NCBI GenBank assembly: GCA_022702705.1
Contig: CM040422.1
Coordinates: forward strand, 38,029,270-38,093,269
DNA length: 64,000 bases
Origin: Papilionanthe hookeriana x Papilionanthe teres
Taxonomy: Eukaryota; Streptophyta; Magnoliopsida; Asparagales; Orchidaceae
Direction of reading: 5' to 3'
The notes beneath the pieces are model-generated. The model did no database searches. It worked only from the letters and a program-made list of their open reading frames with translations, and had not been told where the DNA came from. How positions within the stretch are numbered: position 1 is the stretch's first letter; each line of letters starts with the position of its first letter. A program made the position numbers and the translations under genes. This document shows, piece after piece, positions 11,301 to 23,690 of the stretch.

Positions 11301-12700
11301 AGATAAATATGGTAGAAACACGATCTACCTCCTTAGCACGAGAATTAAGTGAAGAAGACACAATAGAAGAATTATGAGCAGTTATCCGACAAAGGGATGA
11401 ACAAATTCATCATTTTGAATAAAAAATGGAAGAATTAATGACTGATATACAAAATCCACCAACAAATCCAATGGCTGTTATTGAAATCATTAGACCAGAG
11501 GCAATACAAATTTTGGAGGACAAAATAGAGCCAATATAAATTGAAGAAAGCAAACAAAGGAAAAGGGACTCTTCCAAAAACAGAGTTCAATAAAAAAAAT
11601 TACACAATTAGTAAAAAAAAATTAAAAGAAACAATGACTCAGGTAAAAGCTAGATCATTAGTTCCAAAGGGTAGATCCTATCTTGAGGAATTTGATTCTG
11701 TTTAATACCCTAAAGGTTTTGTTCCTCCTCTCTTCAAAATGTTTGATGGAACTGGTAATCCTCGACAAAATCTTGCACACTTCAGTGCGAGTTGCTGTAA
11801 CACGGGAGGAAGTGACGCTCTTTAATTCCATCAATTTATCAATAATTTTATATGAGTTGCATTTGATTGGTATGCAGAACTTCCTAACAGATCTGTTTAG
11901 ACTTTTGCATAACTTGAAAGTCTTTTCATTCAAGGTTTACTGAAGCACAACATTATATGACACTTGGTGATTTGGTAGTAGAAAAGCAAAAGCAGGGAGA
12001 AAGTTTAGTGGATAGATTTTGCGCTGGAGAAACCTCAACATAAAATGTGAACCGTAACACCAAGAGCAACATGCCATTGAAATCTTACTTAAAAATATTC
12101 ATGGTCCCTAAGCATTTATTCTCAAAATATTTACAATAAAAACATTCGAAAAATCACTTACGTAAACCTGCCAATCCTCAAGAAGAAGTTAAGCAGATGA
12201 GTGTAAAAGAAAAGACTGAAAAGACAAAAACAGTTAAAATATTTGAAAAGAAGCCGGGAAATACTGTAGAGAAGGGTAATAAAGTGATGCAAGTTCAACC
12301 CTCAGTAAAGAAACAATGGCAGAATCAGTCATCACCACAGACTTCTTCTCAAATAGAACTTCAACAACCAATCCCAGTACCGACAAATAAAAAAACAAAT
12401 GCTGAAAGAATGAACAAGGAATATCTATTTAAGACGGAGGCTATCTGAAAAACGATCCGTATTCTGCTAAAAATACTGGAATTTAAACATCTTGAGGCTA
12501 AAAGGCGGATAGAACTTGACATGAAGGACAATCCCAATTATTGTCCATATCACAGAATGCTTGAACACAAGACTGAAGAATGTTTTGTCTTCAAAAACTA
12601 GTTAGAGAGTAATTTTAAAGAAGGAAATATAGTAATTCTGAAAGAATATTTAAAAGAACCTAAAAAAGGTTTGATCAATATCTCGGTTGATAAGCTTAAT
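11300..12700 (+). pseudogene. Tat/Ogre-type gag (decayed)
   Basis: Recognisable gag segments occur in order. MVETRSTSLARELSEEDTI at about 11309 precedes a coiled-coil-like charged region. YPKGFVPPLFKMFDGTGNPR and then LAHFSASCCNTGG lie near 11709-11810. WYAELPNRSV lies near 11867, and TLGDLVVEKQKQGESLVD near 11962. A Gln/Lys-rich part is open at 12197-12448. NYCPYHRMLEHKTEECFVFK near 12540 is the Cys/His signature of this lineage. The KFDGTGNP…HLAHF and YHR…H…C patterns are those of Tat-clade gags, unlike the Athila gags in the rest of the window. There are many stops and frameshifts. Confidence 0.75.
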
Positions 12701-13755
12701 CCTGACAATAAGAACAAATACAATGTTGTTCAAGGTAAATCTTCAGAGGGGATCCTTACAAACTTTCAAGTTACAAAATCTTCCAAGAAAGAAAAGAAAA
12801 AGAATAATAAGGAACCAAAAAGGATTAGAGGTCTTCTAGATATAGGGACTACAGTTCCTTTTGTATCTCCTAGCTCTTATGTCTTTATGTCTCCTACTAT
12901 GATAGTTATCTCGGATGAAGGGAGAAAATCCCTCAGGCTGTTGACCTTGTAAGACTTTCTGTTTACCACAACTATGAATAATAACAATTCTAGTTCTGCT
13001 TGCATTTTGTTTATTTTTTGTGATATATCTGAAAATGATCATTCAAATTTTAAAGACAATACTCAAATTGTACATTATCTTGATCAATCTAATAACAATT
13101 AAAACGACGATAACATTAATGATAATTCTAACAATAATAAAGATGAAAGTGATATTGTCACACTCCAATTACAAGGAACCCCAATTTTCATAGAAGTGGA
13201 ATCTTCAGACTCAGAGATTAAAGATTTAGATAATAAACTTGAAGAAATACTTGAAATTAATTTGCAAAGTGGAAAGGTTTTAACCTCCAAGTTGACTTCC
13301 CACGAAAAGGAAAAACAAATAGTTACACTGGAAAAGATAGTTCCTCTAATACATCCACAACTCCCTGAAAGAAATGAGGAGAATCTTTACAACAAGGTGG
13401 ACTATAATGTATTAGATCACTTGAGAAAATTACCTGCAAAATTGAGTATTTATGACACTCTTATCCTCTCCAAAGAAATGACAGAGTCATTGATAAAATT
13501 TTATTTAGATCCAGATATTTGCCTAGCTCAACTTACTAGCATCACTCAAAGTTAAGCTTGTCCATTAGAAGAATCTAAAAAGATTATATTTTCTGACAAT
13601 GACTTGTAACTTGGAACAATTGAGCATAACCATCCACTATACATCACAGTGAACATAAGTGATATGACACTTTCAAGGGTGCTTATTGACCTGTGAGCCT
13701 CGATTAATATAATGAATTTAAGAATTCTTGCATATTTAGACAACGATGCATTTAG
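12700..13755 (+). pseudogene. Tat-like gag-pro spacer and protease start, cut by Athila-1
   Basis: 12671-12952 ends with ISDEGRKSLRLLTL. 13196-13555 is open and carries NVLDHLRKLPAKLSIYDTL and LSKEMTESLIKFYLDP, which match the region before the protease in Tat elements (the 'LAHLKRIPALLSVYDAL' type). The protease begins near 13620 with LYITVNISDMTLSRVLIDL, then a stop where Gly is expected, then ASINIMNLRIL. The sequence is interrupted exactly at the Athila-1 LTR (13756). RT, RNase H and integrase of this element are not found anywhere in the window. Confidence 0.65.
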
Positions 13756-14433
13756 TGTCACTTTTTTAATTTGCCAAATTTTATGAACTCAGATTTATAT
13801 ATATAAATATATCTATTGATTTAGTTTTCTTTTGAGTCACACAATTAAACGCAAGTATACGTATCGTTCAAGTAATACATGGCTCTAGTGGAGTCCTGGA
13901 TATCGATCCCACAGGTAGGCAATTAATTTTATGGTGTAGCATAGAAATCACTTCTCGAATCACAGTACAATTGCAGTAACTATAATTCTTAAAATAGAGA
14001 CAAATAGTTGTAGTTACTAATTCTACCAAAGTACGTTCTAACCTTCTAGCAAGTTAAACTGACACAAGACTAAATTTATAACAAAGTTCAATTGTAAGAA
14101 ATAATCTTCCTCCTCTTCAATTATAATATGATGATTGTTGTGACATAGATCAATGATGAAAATGTCTTGTGTTATTACGAGCATTTTTATTCTTTACTCT
14201 TTTTCAAGCGCATAAAGAACATTAGCTAAACATAAGTATAGTCCCCAAATCCGTGGTTAGGCTTGGAGGATATTGGATCTCACTCTAGAGCACCTACTTC
14301 CCTTCCCCTGAAGGCTAATCTTGTTTTAGCTTCCAAATCCTAGGACCAAATTAAGAATTTTGGCCTGTCACTCTGTAATCTCCAATTCTACACCCATCAA
14401 AGTATATTTCCCTATTTATTTGCACTCAACCCC
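13756..14433 (-). repeat. Athila-1 3' LTR, first part
   Basis: TG at 13756 marks the LTR end. It aligns with 7807-8455 of the Athila-0 LTR, including CCAAATCCGTGGTTAGGCT and CCCTATTTATTTGCACTCAA. It is interrupted at 14433 by Athila-3 and resumes at 23691. Confidence 0.9.
14429..14433. repeat. Athila-3 target-site duplication, left
   Basis: ACCCC immediately precedes the LTR TG at 14434 and is repeated at 23686-23690 immediately after the LTR CA. A 5-bp duplication is normal for Ty3/Gypsy insertion. Confidence 0.95.
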
Positions 14434-16366
14434 TGATACACCAAAAATATATACAGTTTTTGCTCTATGATTTTACTCATTTTTTGTGATATTACACTTT
14501 AAAAGGAAGTTATTTTGTATGTTTTTTGTTTTAGGTACATGAAATGGTGATTAGTGGAAAAGGAAGTAAAAATGGTGCAATTTGGATGAAAAACGAGCAA
14601 GAAAGCAAATTTTGTCTTGAAACCATTCGATAAGTCTTTCTATGTTTAATCTCTTTTACACTTCTTGCATATTTTTGAATGAGATTACACTTTTAAAAAA
14701 AGGTTGTTCTTATGCTTATTTTATAGGGCTATCTGTTAGGAAAGTAACACAACTGAAATGGGGCGAAACAGAGCTAAAACGGAGCCAAATGGAGCGAAAA
14801 GGTGTAGCTGCACAGAATTCTCGCCGAAAGCTCCCTTGAGCTCGCCGATGGCAAGATTTTCCTGAGAAGACCGAAAAATGACAGAAAAGCTCGTCGACTG
14901 CGCTTTAGAGCCCGCCGACAGCGCCCGGGACGACTATGAACAAACTTTTGACCGTTATGAGCCGAAATTTAAAGTATTTGGACGCTTTTTGAAAGGGTTC
15001 TTGTTGTACCTCTTCAAACTTCGTCCCTACACTTTAAAAGAATGAATTTAGGTCAGAAAAGAGAGAAGGAATGTTAGGAAAAACAAAGAGGAATGTTAGA
15101 AAAGAGAGGAGGAATGTTAGGAAAAACTTGGAGAATTTTTAGGGTTCTTAGATTAGGAGTAGAAATGTAGATTTCTAACCTTTTAGAGAGATTGGAGAGA
15201 AGATTTTGAGGGAATTTATAAGGATTGCACTAGCATTGCATGGATCGACGGGAGACTTTCTGAGAGAGATCTTCATCTTTCTTTCAAAGGGAAAAGTTAA
15301 GTATTGTTCTTCATTATCTTCTGATTTTGTAAACACTTACCTAGTGGATTTGCTTTGGTTAAATGAAATTTTCGTTGTGTTTTCTTCGTGCTTTGTGACG
15401 TATCTCTCTTTATTTTTCTTCTTCTTTGGAAATAGTGGCGAGAGAAGATTATGCCATTCTTTTCCTTTTAATTTTCTTTTGCAATGAGTAGAATTCATGT
15501 GTAGGATGTTAAGATACATGTTATAAGAAGTTTTATATATAAATGTGTTGGTTTTTACTTGCACTTCATTTACATTGCAATTAAGGGGTGTTGTAATCTT
15601 AAAATTTGTTGTGAAAACATACGATCCAAGATGGTTATGCTTTCTACAACTAAGTAAGAACCACATTCAAATTCCATGGATGGTGAAGTTCATGGGGATT
15701 AAATGCAAATAAATAGGGAAATATAATTATTGGATGTAGAAGTGGAGATTTTAGAGTGACAGACTAAAATCCTCAATTCGGTCTGATTGTTTAAGTACTG
15801 AAGCGAAGATGGTAGCCCTTAAGTGAGGGGAACATGGGAACTTCAAAGTGAGAGCCGGTATCCTCCCAACCTAGCCACAGATTCAGTAGAAAAGCATAGG
15901 ATTAGTCAATATTCTTTATGCCTGGACCAAAGGGTAAAGAATAAGATTGTTCCTATTTGGCACATACAATAGTTAATGCATCTCATTCATATACATTATC
16001 CATTTCATTACATAAGAATAGTAGTTTTTAGTATCTTAAAATTTTCCAAATCAATTCATCCAAAAAGGAGTATCTTTAGAATTATTATTTGCATTTAGTT
16101 ATAGTTACTATCTTTACATTTAACACTTGCATTTAAGAGTAGTTGCTAGATAAAAAATCATTTTAATCAACATTCCAAAATAAGGAGTAATTGTAATAGA
16201 ATCGATTTTAACTAAGGACCTTTTATCTCGCTTCCCTGTGGGATTGATAACCAGGACTCCACTAGAGCCATGTATTACTTGAGCGATACGTTTACTTGCG
16301 TTGATATAAGTGACTTTATTATTAATCAATTACACTTATTTTTATCACCTCAAAAAGTCACGATCA
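14434..16366 (+). repeat. Athila-3 5' LTR
   Basis: This 1933-bp LTR starts TGATACACC and ends ACGATCA. It pairs with 21752-23685. A GC-rich cluster (CTCGCCGATGGCAAG, CCCGCCGACAGCGCCC types) lies at 14815-14935. The U5 carries the shared Athila block from about 15700 to 16290 (CAAATAAATAGGGAAATA, CCCTGTGGGATTGATAACC). An ORF conserved in both LTRs at 15206-15487 is not regarded as a gene. I see no clear TATA box. Confidence 0.92.
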
Positions 16367-16372
16367 AGTTTT

Positions 16373-16390
16373 TGGTGCCGTTGCGGGGAA
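16373..16390 (+). promoter_or_regulatory. Athila-3 primer-binding site (tRNA-Asp type)
   Basis: TGGTGCCGTTGCGGGGA, near-identical to TGGCGCCGTTGCCGGGGA with one base lost, starts 6 bp after the LTR end. Confidence 0.88.
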
Positions 16391-16619
16391 GCTTCGGTAA
16401 TAACTTTAGGAGAATTTTAGTTGAAGTAATTATGCTTGGACTTGGAAAACTGTAGTGTCATAAAAACTATTTTTGAAAAGTGTTTTTATATGAAAAAGTG
16501 TCGTGCAAAAAAAATATATATTTGTGTGCAAAATAAGGTGTTTTTGAAAATGTTTTATTGTGTGGAATATGTATTTCGTTTTATTTATTTTATTGTTAAT
16601 CAATTGTTTGTTTTGTTTC

Positions 16620-18082
16620 GTATGTAAAACAAAGGATCTGTAGGACTTGTGCCTTATGATCCCGAGTTAGACAAATGGAGAAAAATCAAAAAATAGAAAT
16701 AACTCGAAAAACTAGAAATGGAAATGAAAAATTTTAAAAATACTGACTTGGAAAATCATCATAAATCATTAAGGGATTATGTAAATCCTATGATAGATGA
16801 AATTCACTCAAGTATACAAAATCTTCTCGTAGAAGCTGACTCGTTGGAATAAATCTGGAGATTATCCAACTGGTGCAGAACAATCACTTTGGGGGAACTC
16901 CTTTGGAGGATCCCTATTTACACTTACCAATTTTTTTAGAACTTTATGCTACATTTCGTTATAATGGTATGTCAGACGTTGCTGTTAGGCAAGACTTTTT
17001 CCTTTCTCACTAAGGGATAAGGCTAAAATGTGGTTATACTCTTTAGCACTAGGTTCCTTTAAAACTTAGGAGGAGTTAACTCAGAAATTCCTAGCTAAGT
17101 ATTTTCGACCTTCAAGGACTACTAAACTAAGAAACGATATTATCTCATTTTGTTAATATGAAGGAGAATCAATATACGAAGCTTGGGAAAGATTTAAGGA
17201 ACTCCTAAGAAAGTGTCCACACCATGCTCTGCCGGATTGGTTAATCATTCAAACTTTTTATAATGGGTTAGTAGGATCCCATAGGTCTATAATTGATGTT
17301 GCCGCTAGTGGATCATTAATGTGAAAACCATTTGATGAAGCGAATGCATTAATTGAGAAAATGGCTACAAATGAGTTTCAATGGCCATCTGCAATGACAA
17401 ATCCTAAGAAGGTAGCCAGTGTTCATATTACGGATGTGATTACAATTCTTGCATCCCAAGTTGTCGCAATATCAAGGAAGTTAAACCAATTTAGAATGAA
17501 CCAGCCTCAACTCACTCCAGTAAGTGAGGAAAGTTCATTAGGGCATATAATTGTTTCTAACTTATCATATGATGCTTTAAATAACATAAACAACCTGTAC
17601 TTTAACATTAACAACCCAGATTGGGAGAACCATCCTAAATTTAATTGGAATCATACTACTAATGGTGAAAACTAAAAATGGGAAAATAATGATGTGAAAC
17701 ATAATGGAAGTTGGAATTGGCAGGGTAACACAAACTATAGACCTTCATATCCACTTGACTCTAACAATGATCAACAATTTGAGGATAAGAAGATGTCTAT
17801 AGAAAAAGTGGTATTGCAAATGGGAAACTGGTTGCAAACTCAAAATGCTGCGATTAGAAACATAGAGAATTAACTGGTAGAATTTGCTAATTCACATAGC
17901 AATAGACCCCAAGGAACACTTCCTAGCAACATTGAGATCAACCCTAAAGAGAACACTAATGAACAAGTAGAAGCTGTCCAATTAAAAAGTGGAAGAGAGA
18001 TATAGGATGTGGTTAGAAAAGAAAAAATTGTTGTGAGAGAAACAAAGGAAACAAAAAGACCTGAAGAAATGTTTCTAAGGAT
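16620..18082 (+). pseudogene. Athila-3 gag (broken)
   Basis: It begins near 16620 (…VPYDPELDKW type opening). The capsid core near 16890-17330 shows PLEDPYLHLP and FLELYATFRYNGMSD, then PFSLRDKAKMWL. Later come YEAWERFKELLRKCPHHALP (about 17175-17235), DWLIIQTFYNGLVGSH and the SAASGSLM-like joint. 17361-17675 is open with NEFQWPSAMTNPKK and the Asn-rich tail. Stops occur at several places in the capsid part (for example in FKT*EELTQKF near 17068), so no full gag can be made. Confidence 0.82.
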
Positions 18083-18814
18083 TTGGACAAATTAATATCT
18101 CCAACTAAAATCAGTTTGGAAAGACCACCACCTCCATTTCCTCAAAGACTTAGACAGCATGAGTTGGATAAAAAATTTTCAAAGTTCATGAAAGTACTTA
18201 AGAAGTTAACGATAAATATTCCTTTCTCTGAAGCTTTGAAACAGATGCCAAGTTATGAAAAGTTTATGAAGGAGATAATAAACAAGAAAAGGAAATTTAG
18301 GGATTATGAGATAGTTGCACTAAGTAAGGAGTGCAGCACTATACTTCAGAAAAAGTTTCCTTGGAAACTTAAAGATCATTATAGCTTTACAATTCATTGT
18401 GCAATTGGAAAAAGATTATGTAGAAAAGCTTTATGTGATTTAGGAGTGATCAATAATGTGATGCCTTTATCTATATTTAGAATGCTAGGTTTAGTAGATA
18501 TTTCTCCCACTACTGTAACCCTTCTGTTAGCTCATCGACCTATCATTTATCAAAAAGGAGTTGTAGAAGACATGCTTGTTAAACTGGATAAATTTATCTT
18601 TTCTTTGGACTTTATTATATTAGATATGGAGGAAGATAAAGAAATTCCAATTATTTTAGGGAGACATTTCCTTGTTATTGGACAAGCTATGATAGATGTG
18701 CAAAAAGGAGAGTTGACTATGAATTCTAATGACCAGGAAGTCACTTTAGATGTGTTAAAGACTATGAAATATCCAACTAAAAGAAAAGATGATGATTGTT
18801 TTTGGATGGAATAA
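18083..18814 (+). CDS. Athila-3 gag C-terminus and protease ORF (243 aa)
   Basis: An uninterrupted frame starts with the proline-rich gag-pro joint (ERPPPPFPQRL), then VLKKLTINIPFSEALKQMP. The protease domain follows, with the active site altered to CDLGVINNVMPLSIF (CDLGASINLMP in Athila-2), so the catalytic Asp is kept but the following residues differ. The second core has LDMEEDKEIPIILGRHFLV. It ends in a stop at 18812-18814, just after DCFWME, the point where related elements run on into the linker and RT. It is probably not functional alone and is best read as a surviving fragment of gag-pro. Confidence 0.7.
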   Translation: MDKLISPTKISLERPPPPFPQRLRQHELDKKFSKFMKVLKKLTINIPFSEALKQMPSYEKFMKEIINKKRKFRDYEIVALSKECSTILQKKFPWKLKDHYSFTIHCAIGKRLCRKALCDLGVINNVMPLSIFRMLGLVDISPTTVTLLLAHRPIIYQKGVVEDMLVKLDKFIFSLDFIILDMEEDKEIPIILGRHFLVIGQAMIDVQKGELTMNSNDQEVTLDVLKTMKYPTKRKDDDCFWME

Positions 18815-19720
18815 ATTGATTATCTAAAGACCATTTCCAAGAAATTTTTGAGAGTAAGTTAACAGATGAGATTGAAATAGACTTTCATGATGATTCAAAA
18901 ACATTATTTAAAGAAGACTGTATGTATGTTTAAGAGAGGTGTGAAATGATGGATGCTACCAAAAAAGTAAACTTTTAATTCTATATGTTGAAAAATCTCA
19001 TGAACTTAAGATGGATGTACCCCATAAAATTTTAAAGCCTATCTATTTAAGGAATTCATCTACACAACCAGTCTTTATAACTTTAGATTCTATTTAATCA
19101 CAAGAAAAACCTAAACTGAATGATGAACAAGATAAAGTTATTGAACTAGGACTTGGAAGAGAATTTGAGGATATATTTCTAAAGAACTATAAGTTAAGAA
19201 AAGACGATAAGGATATTGGAAGACCATTGGAAGAAATTACTAAGGAATTAGAAAAACCTATTTTCTCAACTAAGATAGATCCTCCATCATTTAATAATTA
19301 TAAAGGGAAAGAATTGGAAGATAACTTGAAATAGAAGAGTGACATAGAAGAATTTGATCCTGAATCTGAATTATCTAGAGATAATCTGATCCAAAATTTG
19401 GGAGATCTTGAATTATCTTATAGAGATCAGTTTCTTAAAAAATTTAGGGATGATATAAACAGAAGAATATTTTAAAAAATTCAAGGATGATATAAACAGA
19501 AGAAATATGAGAAACAATGATATAAATCAATATGAAAAGGAAGAGCTGAATGAAAAATTACAATTTGAGGATTTCATAGGAATTCCTGGATCTGAAAAGG
19601 ATTAGGCGATTGATCGAGGATTACTTAATTGGAATTTTGATCCAGGTGGAATCATTTGTCGGGCTAACCACGTTAAACTAAGTGATTTATGGGTGGCAAC
19701 CCATAGTTATTAGTGTTCTT
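18815..19720 (+). pseudogene. Athila-3 linker, unrecognised acidic insert and pol tail
   Basis: 18815-19105 matches the pre-RT linker of Athila-2 (to about ITLDSI*SQEK). From 19105 to about 19620 RT-integrase is replaced by a Lys/Glu/Asp-rich frame (GREFEDIFLKNYKLRKDDKD, GDLELSYRDQFLKKFRDD) with one stop near 19334. I do not recognise it. A 34-bp near-direct duplication sits at about 19435-19507 (AAATT-AGGATGATATAAACAGAAG twice). The conserved Athila pol tail follows, with GGCAACCCATAGTTATTAG at about 19690-19710. Confidence 0.55.
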
Positions 19721-21737
19721 TAATTTAGTGTGCTTGACAGTCATGATTGTTAGCATTGTAATGTATTTGCTTTATAGTGGATTGATCAGTTTGATTGATG
19801 ATTGGTAGATGTTTGGATTATTAGTGCTTTGATCTGATCTTTGTCTATGTCTTGAGGGAGGTGATTCCTTAACTTCTTATTATGGCTAGACTTGACTCTT
19901 GTAATAGTTGGATTAACGAGTCCACTATGACGTGCGCCTCACCCAGACTTGAGTTTTATAAGAGAAATCATGAATTTTGAACATTAATAGTTCCATATTA
20001 AGTTTTCACTTCCTTTCTGCAACTTTATTTTCATTAGGTAGGAGTCAGGAACCTATTTGATAAATACCATGTGGATGATCTTACACTATCTTTATAACTG
20101 TTAGAGGTGTTTAATTATAAGGATTAAATGATACCTGAGAATGGTGCCTAGGAGCCAATATATCAGGGGTAATCTTATCTTACAGATTATAATCTATAAA
20201 ATCATTTAAAATGTACCTAATTTATTAGTGTAGTTATTCTGTTAGAAATTGGAAGTAAGTTAGTAAGATGTGATGAGTTTATGGAAGAATTGACCTCATT
20301 TATCTTATGTGTGTTTATATTTGTGTTACAAATTTATATAAGACTTGAAGAACATTTTTATATTCCCTAGTTGATACATGCTATGCTAGTTAAAACTTTT
20401 ATTTAATGAATTTCATTCGGGCATGATTAGTTTAGATTTACTTTCTGCTGCATATTATTCTGTCTTAATGAATACTTGTAAATATTTTTTATAGACATTT
20501 GTGGTAGATAAAATTTCTAAATTAATTTTCTTCCTGCTTATACTTTCTGTACTGAATGGTATATATGTTAAAAAATAAAGTTTTGGGGTCGGAAGAAAAA
20601 TAAAATTTTAACGTGAAAATACTTCATTTTATTGTAATTTTATTACATGAATGTTTTAGGTTAGATTTACATTCTCCTACATTCATACTATCCTGATTAT
20701 GCATGTATATGAATTTGATAGGATGTTGTAGTAGTAAGTAGATTCAACCTTTAATTTTTCTTTCTGCAATATTTTAAGGAATTAATTGCAAAATATATTA
20801 AAATTTAAGTTTGGGGGAAAGAAGATTTTCTTAAAATGTAACTTTATTTGTCTTCAATAGCCTATATTTAATTTGATATCACTTTTAAAATGACTTGTGG
20901 CATGTGATGTTACCTTTAGGCTACTATAATTCTGATTTTATGAATGTTGGAAAAATAACTTTGTTGAAATCCTATGTGAAGAAACTGTTATAGAGTTAAG
21001 ATATTTTGTAGGAAACATTGGAAAAATATTTTTTCTATTTACTAAAAAAAAGTTGAATATTTGAAAAGCTAAAATTCTTAGATTTATACTTAATGGGAAT
21101 TGACCCTTTATTGAAAACATTTTTCAAACTAATACTTACACTTATAATAAGTGAGGGAAAGTTTTGAGTTTTTGATTTTAGATAGAGGATAGTAAAATTC
21201 AAAATTATTAAAGGTCTATCCAGATATAGTAATCCTCACACAAAAAAAGTGAAAATAAAAGAAAGGGATTAAAAATAAGGCCAGAAAAAAAAGTGGATTG
21301 AAAATGATCATGAAAGAAAAGAAAGAAAAGAGAAAATAACTGAGGAGAAACTTGAGGAGAAGGCTAATCAAAAATTTGTTCCACTTGAATCTTTTTAAAT
21401 GAAAAGACTTAAAAATAATCCTAAGCTTATTCTTACTTCAGAAGGTATTGGTTAAATTGGTATAGATAAGGTGCTTAAATTTAATTTTTATACTATCTAT
21501 GAATCTTTAGTTTGACAATTTTCAGTAACTTTTGAAGTAAATAGAAAATCAGGATTCTTATGTTGAATATGAGATATTCTTACACTCTAGTCCTAGGTTG
21601 ATTTGCTAGAATTTCTCCCACGTTATACTATAACATTTCTGAGATAAAATTATAGAAAATTCTATAGAAACCCACAATTACAAGTCAACATATTTTATTT
21701 TTAAAGTTATAGTGTTACTTGAGGACAAGTAACGATT
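19721..21737 (+). other. Athila-3 3' untranslated region
   Basis: No ORF with coding character is seen, and accessory ORFs A and B are absent. Recognisable landmarks are a PPT-like AAGTTTGGGGGAAAG at about 20807, TATCCAGATATAGTAATCCTCAC near 21214, a purine-rich tract at 21237-21340, GAGGAGAAACTTGAGGAGAA near 21340, and CTTGAGGACAAGTAA near 21718. The same landmarks occur in the same order in Athila-2 and Athila-1. Confidence 0.75.
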
Positions 21738-21750
21738 AAGTTTAGGGATT
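21735..21750 (+). promoter_or_regulatory. Athila-3 polypurine tract
   Basis: TTAAGTTTAGGGATTT lies directly before the 3' LTR TG (21752). It is a weakened form of the AAGTTTGGGGGA tract of Athila-2. Confidence 0.75.
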
Positions 21751-21751
21751 T

Positions 21752-23685
21752 TGATGCACAAAAAATATATATTATTTTTGCTAAATGATTTTACTCATTT
21801 TTAGATATATTAAACTTTAAAAGGAAGGCATTTTGTATGTTTTAGGGTTTTTGGTACAATAAATGGTGATTGGAGCAAAAAAAAGTAAAAATGGTGCAAT
21901 TTGGAGCAAAAATGAGCAAGAAAGCAAATTTTTGCTTGACACCTTTCGATAAGTCCTTCTATGCTTAATATCTTTTACACTTCTTGCATATTTTTTAATG
22001 GGATTACAATTTAAAGAAAGGTTGTTTTTATGCTTATTTTGTAGGGTACGTCTGTTAGAAATGCAACACAACTAAAATGGGGCGAAACAGAGCTAAAACG
22101 GAGCCGAAAGGAGTGAAACGGTGGAGCTGTGCATAAATCTCGCCGAAAGGGCCCTCGAGCTCATCGACATCGAAATTTTCCTGAGAAGACCAAAAAGGAC
22201 ATAAAAGCTCTCCGATAGTGCCCTTGAGCCTGCCGACAGTGCCCAGGACGACTATGAACCGACTTTTGGCAGTTATGGGCTGAAATTCAATGTATTTGGA
22301 CGCTTTTTGAAAGGGTTCTTGTGGAAACTCTTCAAACTTTGTCCCTACACTTTAAAAGAATGAATTTAGGTCAGAAAAGAGAGGAAAAATATTAGGAAAA
22401 ACAAAGAGAAATGTTAGATAAAAAAGGAGGAGTGTTAGGAAAAACTTGGAGAATGTTTAGGGTTCTTAAATTAGGAGTAGAAATGTAGATTTATACCCTT
22501 TTGGAGAGATTAGAGAGGAGATTTTAAGAGAATTTGTAAGGGATTGCACTAGCATTGCATGGATAAACGAGAGACTTTGTGGGAGAGATCTTCGTCTTTC
22601 TTTCAACGGGAAAAAGCTAAGTATTGTTCTTCATTATCTTATGATTTTGTAAACACTTACCTAGTGGATTTGCTTTGGTTAAATGAAGTTTCTGTTGTGT
22701 TTTTTTCATGCTTTGTGACGTATCTCTCTTACTCTTTCTTCTTCTTTGGAAATAGTGTCATGAGGAGATTATGGCATTCTTTTCATTTTACTTTTCTTTT
22801 GTAATGAGTAGAATTCATGTGCAGGATGTTGAGATACATGCTAGAAAAAGTTTTACATATAATTGTCATGGTTTTTACTTGCACTTCATTTAAATTACAA
22901 TTAAGGCCTGTTGTAATGTTAAAATTTGTTGTGAAAACATACGACCCGAGATGGTTATGCTTTCTATAACTAAGTATAAACCAAATTCAAATTCCATGGA
23001 TGGTGAAGTTCATGGGGATTGAATGCAAATAAATAGGGAAGTATACTTATTGGACGTAGAAGTGGACATTTTAGAGTGACAAACTAAAATCCCTAATTTG
23101 ATCCTATTTTTTGAGTACTGAAGCAGAGATGTTAGCCCTCAGGCGAGGGGAACATGGGAGCTATGAAGTGAGAGACGGTATCCTCCCAGCCTAGCCACGG
23201 ATTCAGTAAACAAGCATAGGATTAGTCAATGTTCTTTATACCTAGACCAAAGGGTAAAGAATAGAATTTCTCCTACTTGGCACATACAATAGTTAATGCA
23301 TCTCATTCCTATACATTATCCATTTTATTACAAAAGAATAGTAGTTTTTAGTATCTCAAATTTCTTCAAACCAATTCATCCAAAAAGGGGTATCTTTAGA
23401 ATTATTATTTGCATTTAGTTATAGTTATTATCTTTACATTTAATACTTGCATTTAGGACTAGTTTCTAGATAAAACATCATTTTAATCGATATTCCAAAC
23501 TAAGGAGTAATTGCAGTGGACTAGAATTTGACTAAGGACCTTTTATCGCACTCCCCTGTGGGATCAATAACCAGAACTCCACTAGAGCCCTGTATTACTT
23601 GAGTGATACGTATACTTGCATTGATATAAGTGACTTTATTATTGATCAATTACACTTATTTTATCACCTAAAAAAGTCGCGGCCA
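21752..23685 (+). repeat. Athila-3 3' LTR
   Basis: This 1934-bp LTR runs from TGATGCAC to GCGGCCA, is co-linear with 14434-16366, and is followed by TSD ACCCC (23686-23690). Many substitutions separate the two LTRs, so the insertion is old. A GC-rich cluster is at about 22135-22250. Confidence 0.92.
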
Positions 23686-23690
23686 ACCCC

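Larger units (their letters stand above)
14434..23685 (+). mobile_element. Athila-3: Athila-type element without RT or integrase
   Basis: This 9252-bp element has two LTRs (14434-16366 and 21752-23685), a PBS at 16373-16390, gag and protease, and a PPT just before the 3' LTR. It is bounded by the TSD ACCCC. Between protease and the 3' UTR no RT, RNase H or integrase motif is found. The pol tail (ANHVKLSDLWVATHSY near 19660-19710) survives, so the loss is internal. Mobility would have required enzymes from another element. Confidence 0.9.

Noticed and set aside
15206..15487. 93-codon ORF with a partly conserved partner at 22559-22804
   Set aside because: Both lie at the same place in the two LTRs of Athila-3, so their similarity is copy identity and not protein conservation.
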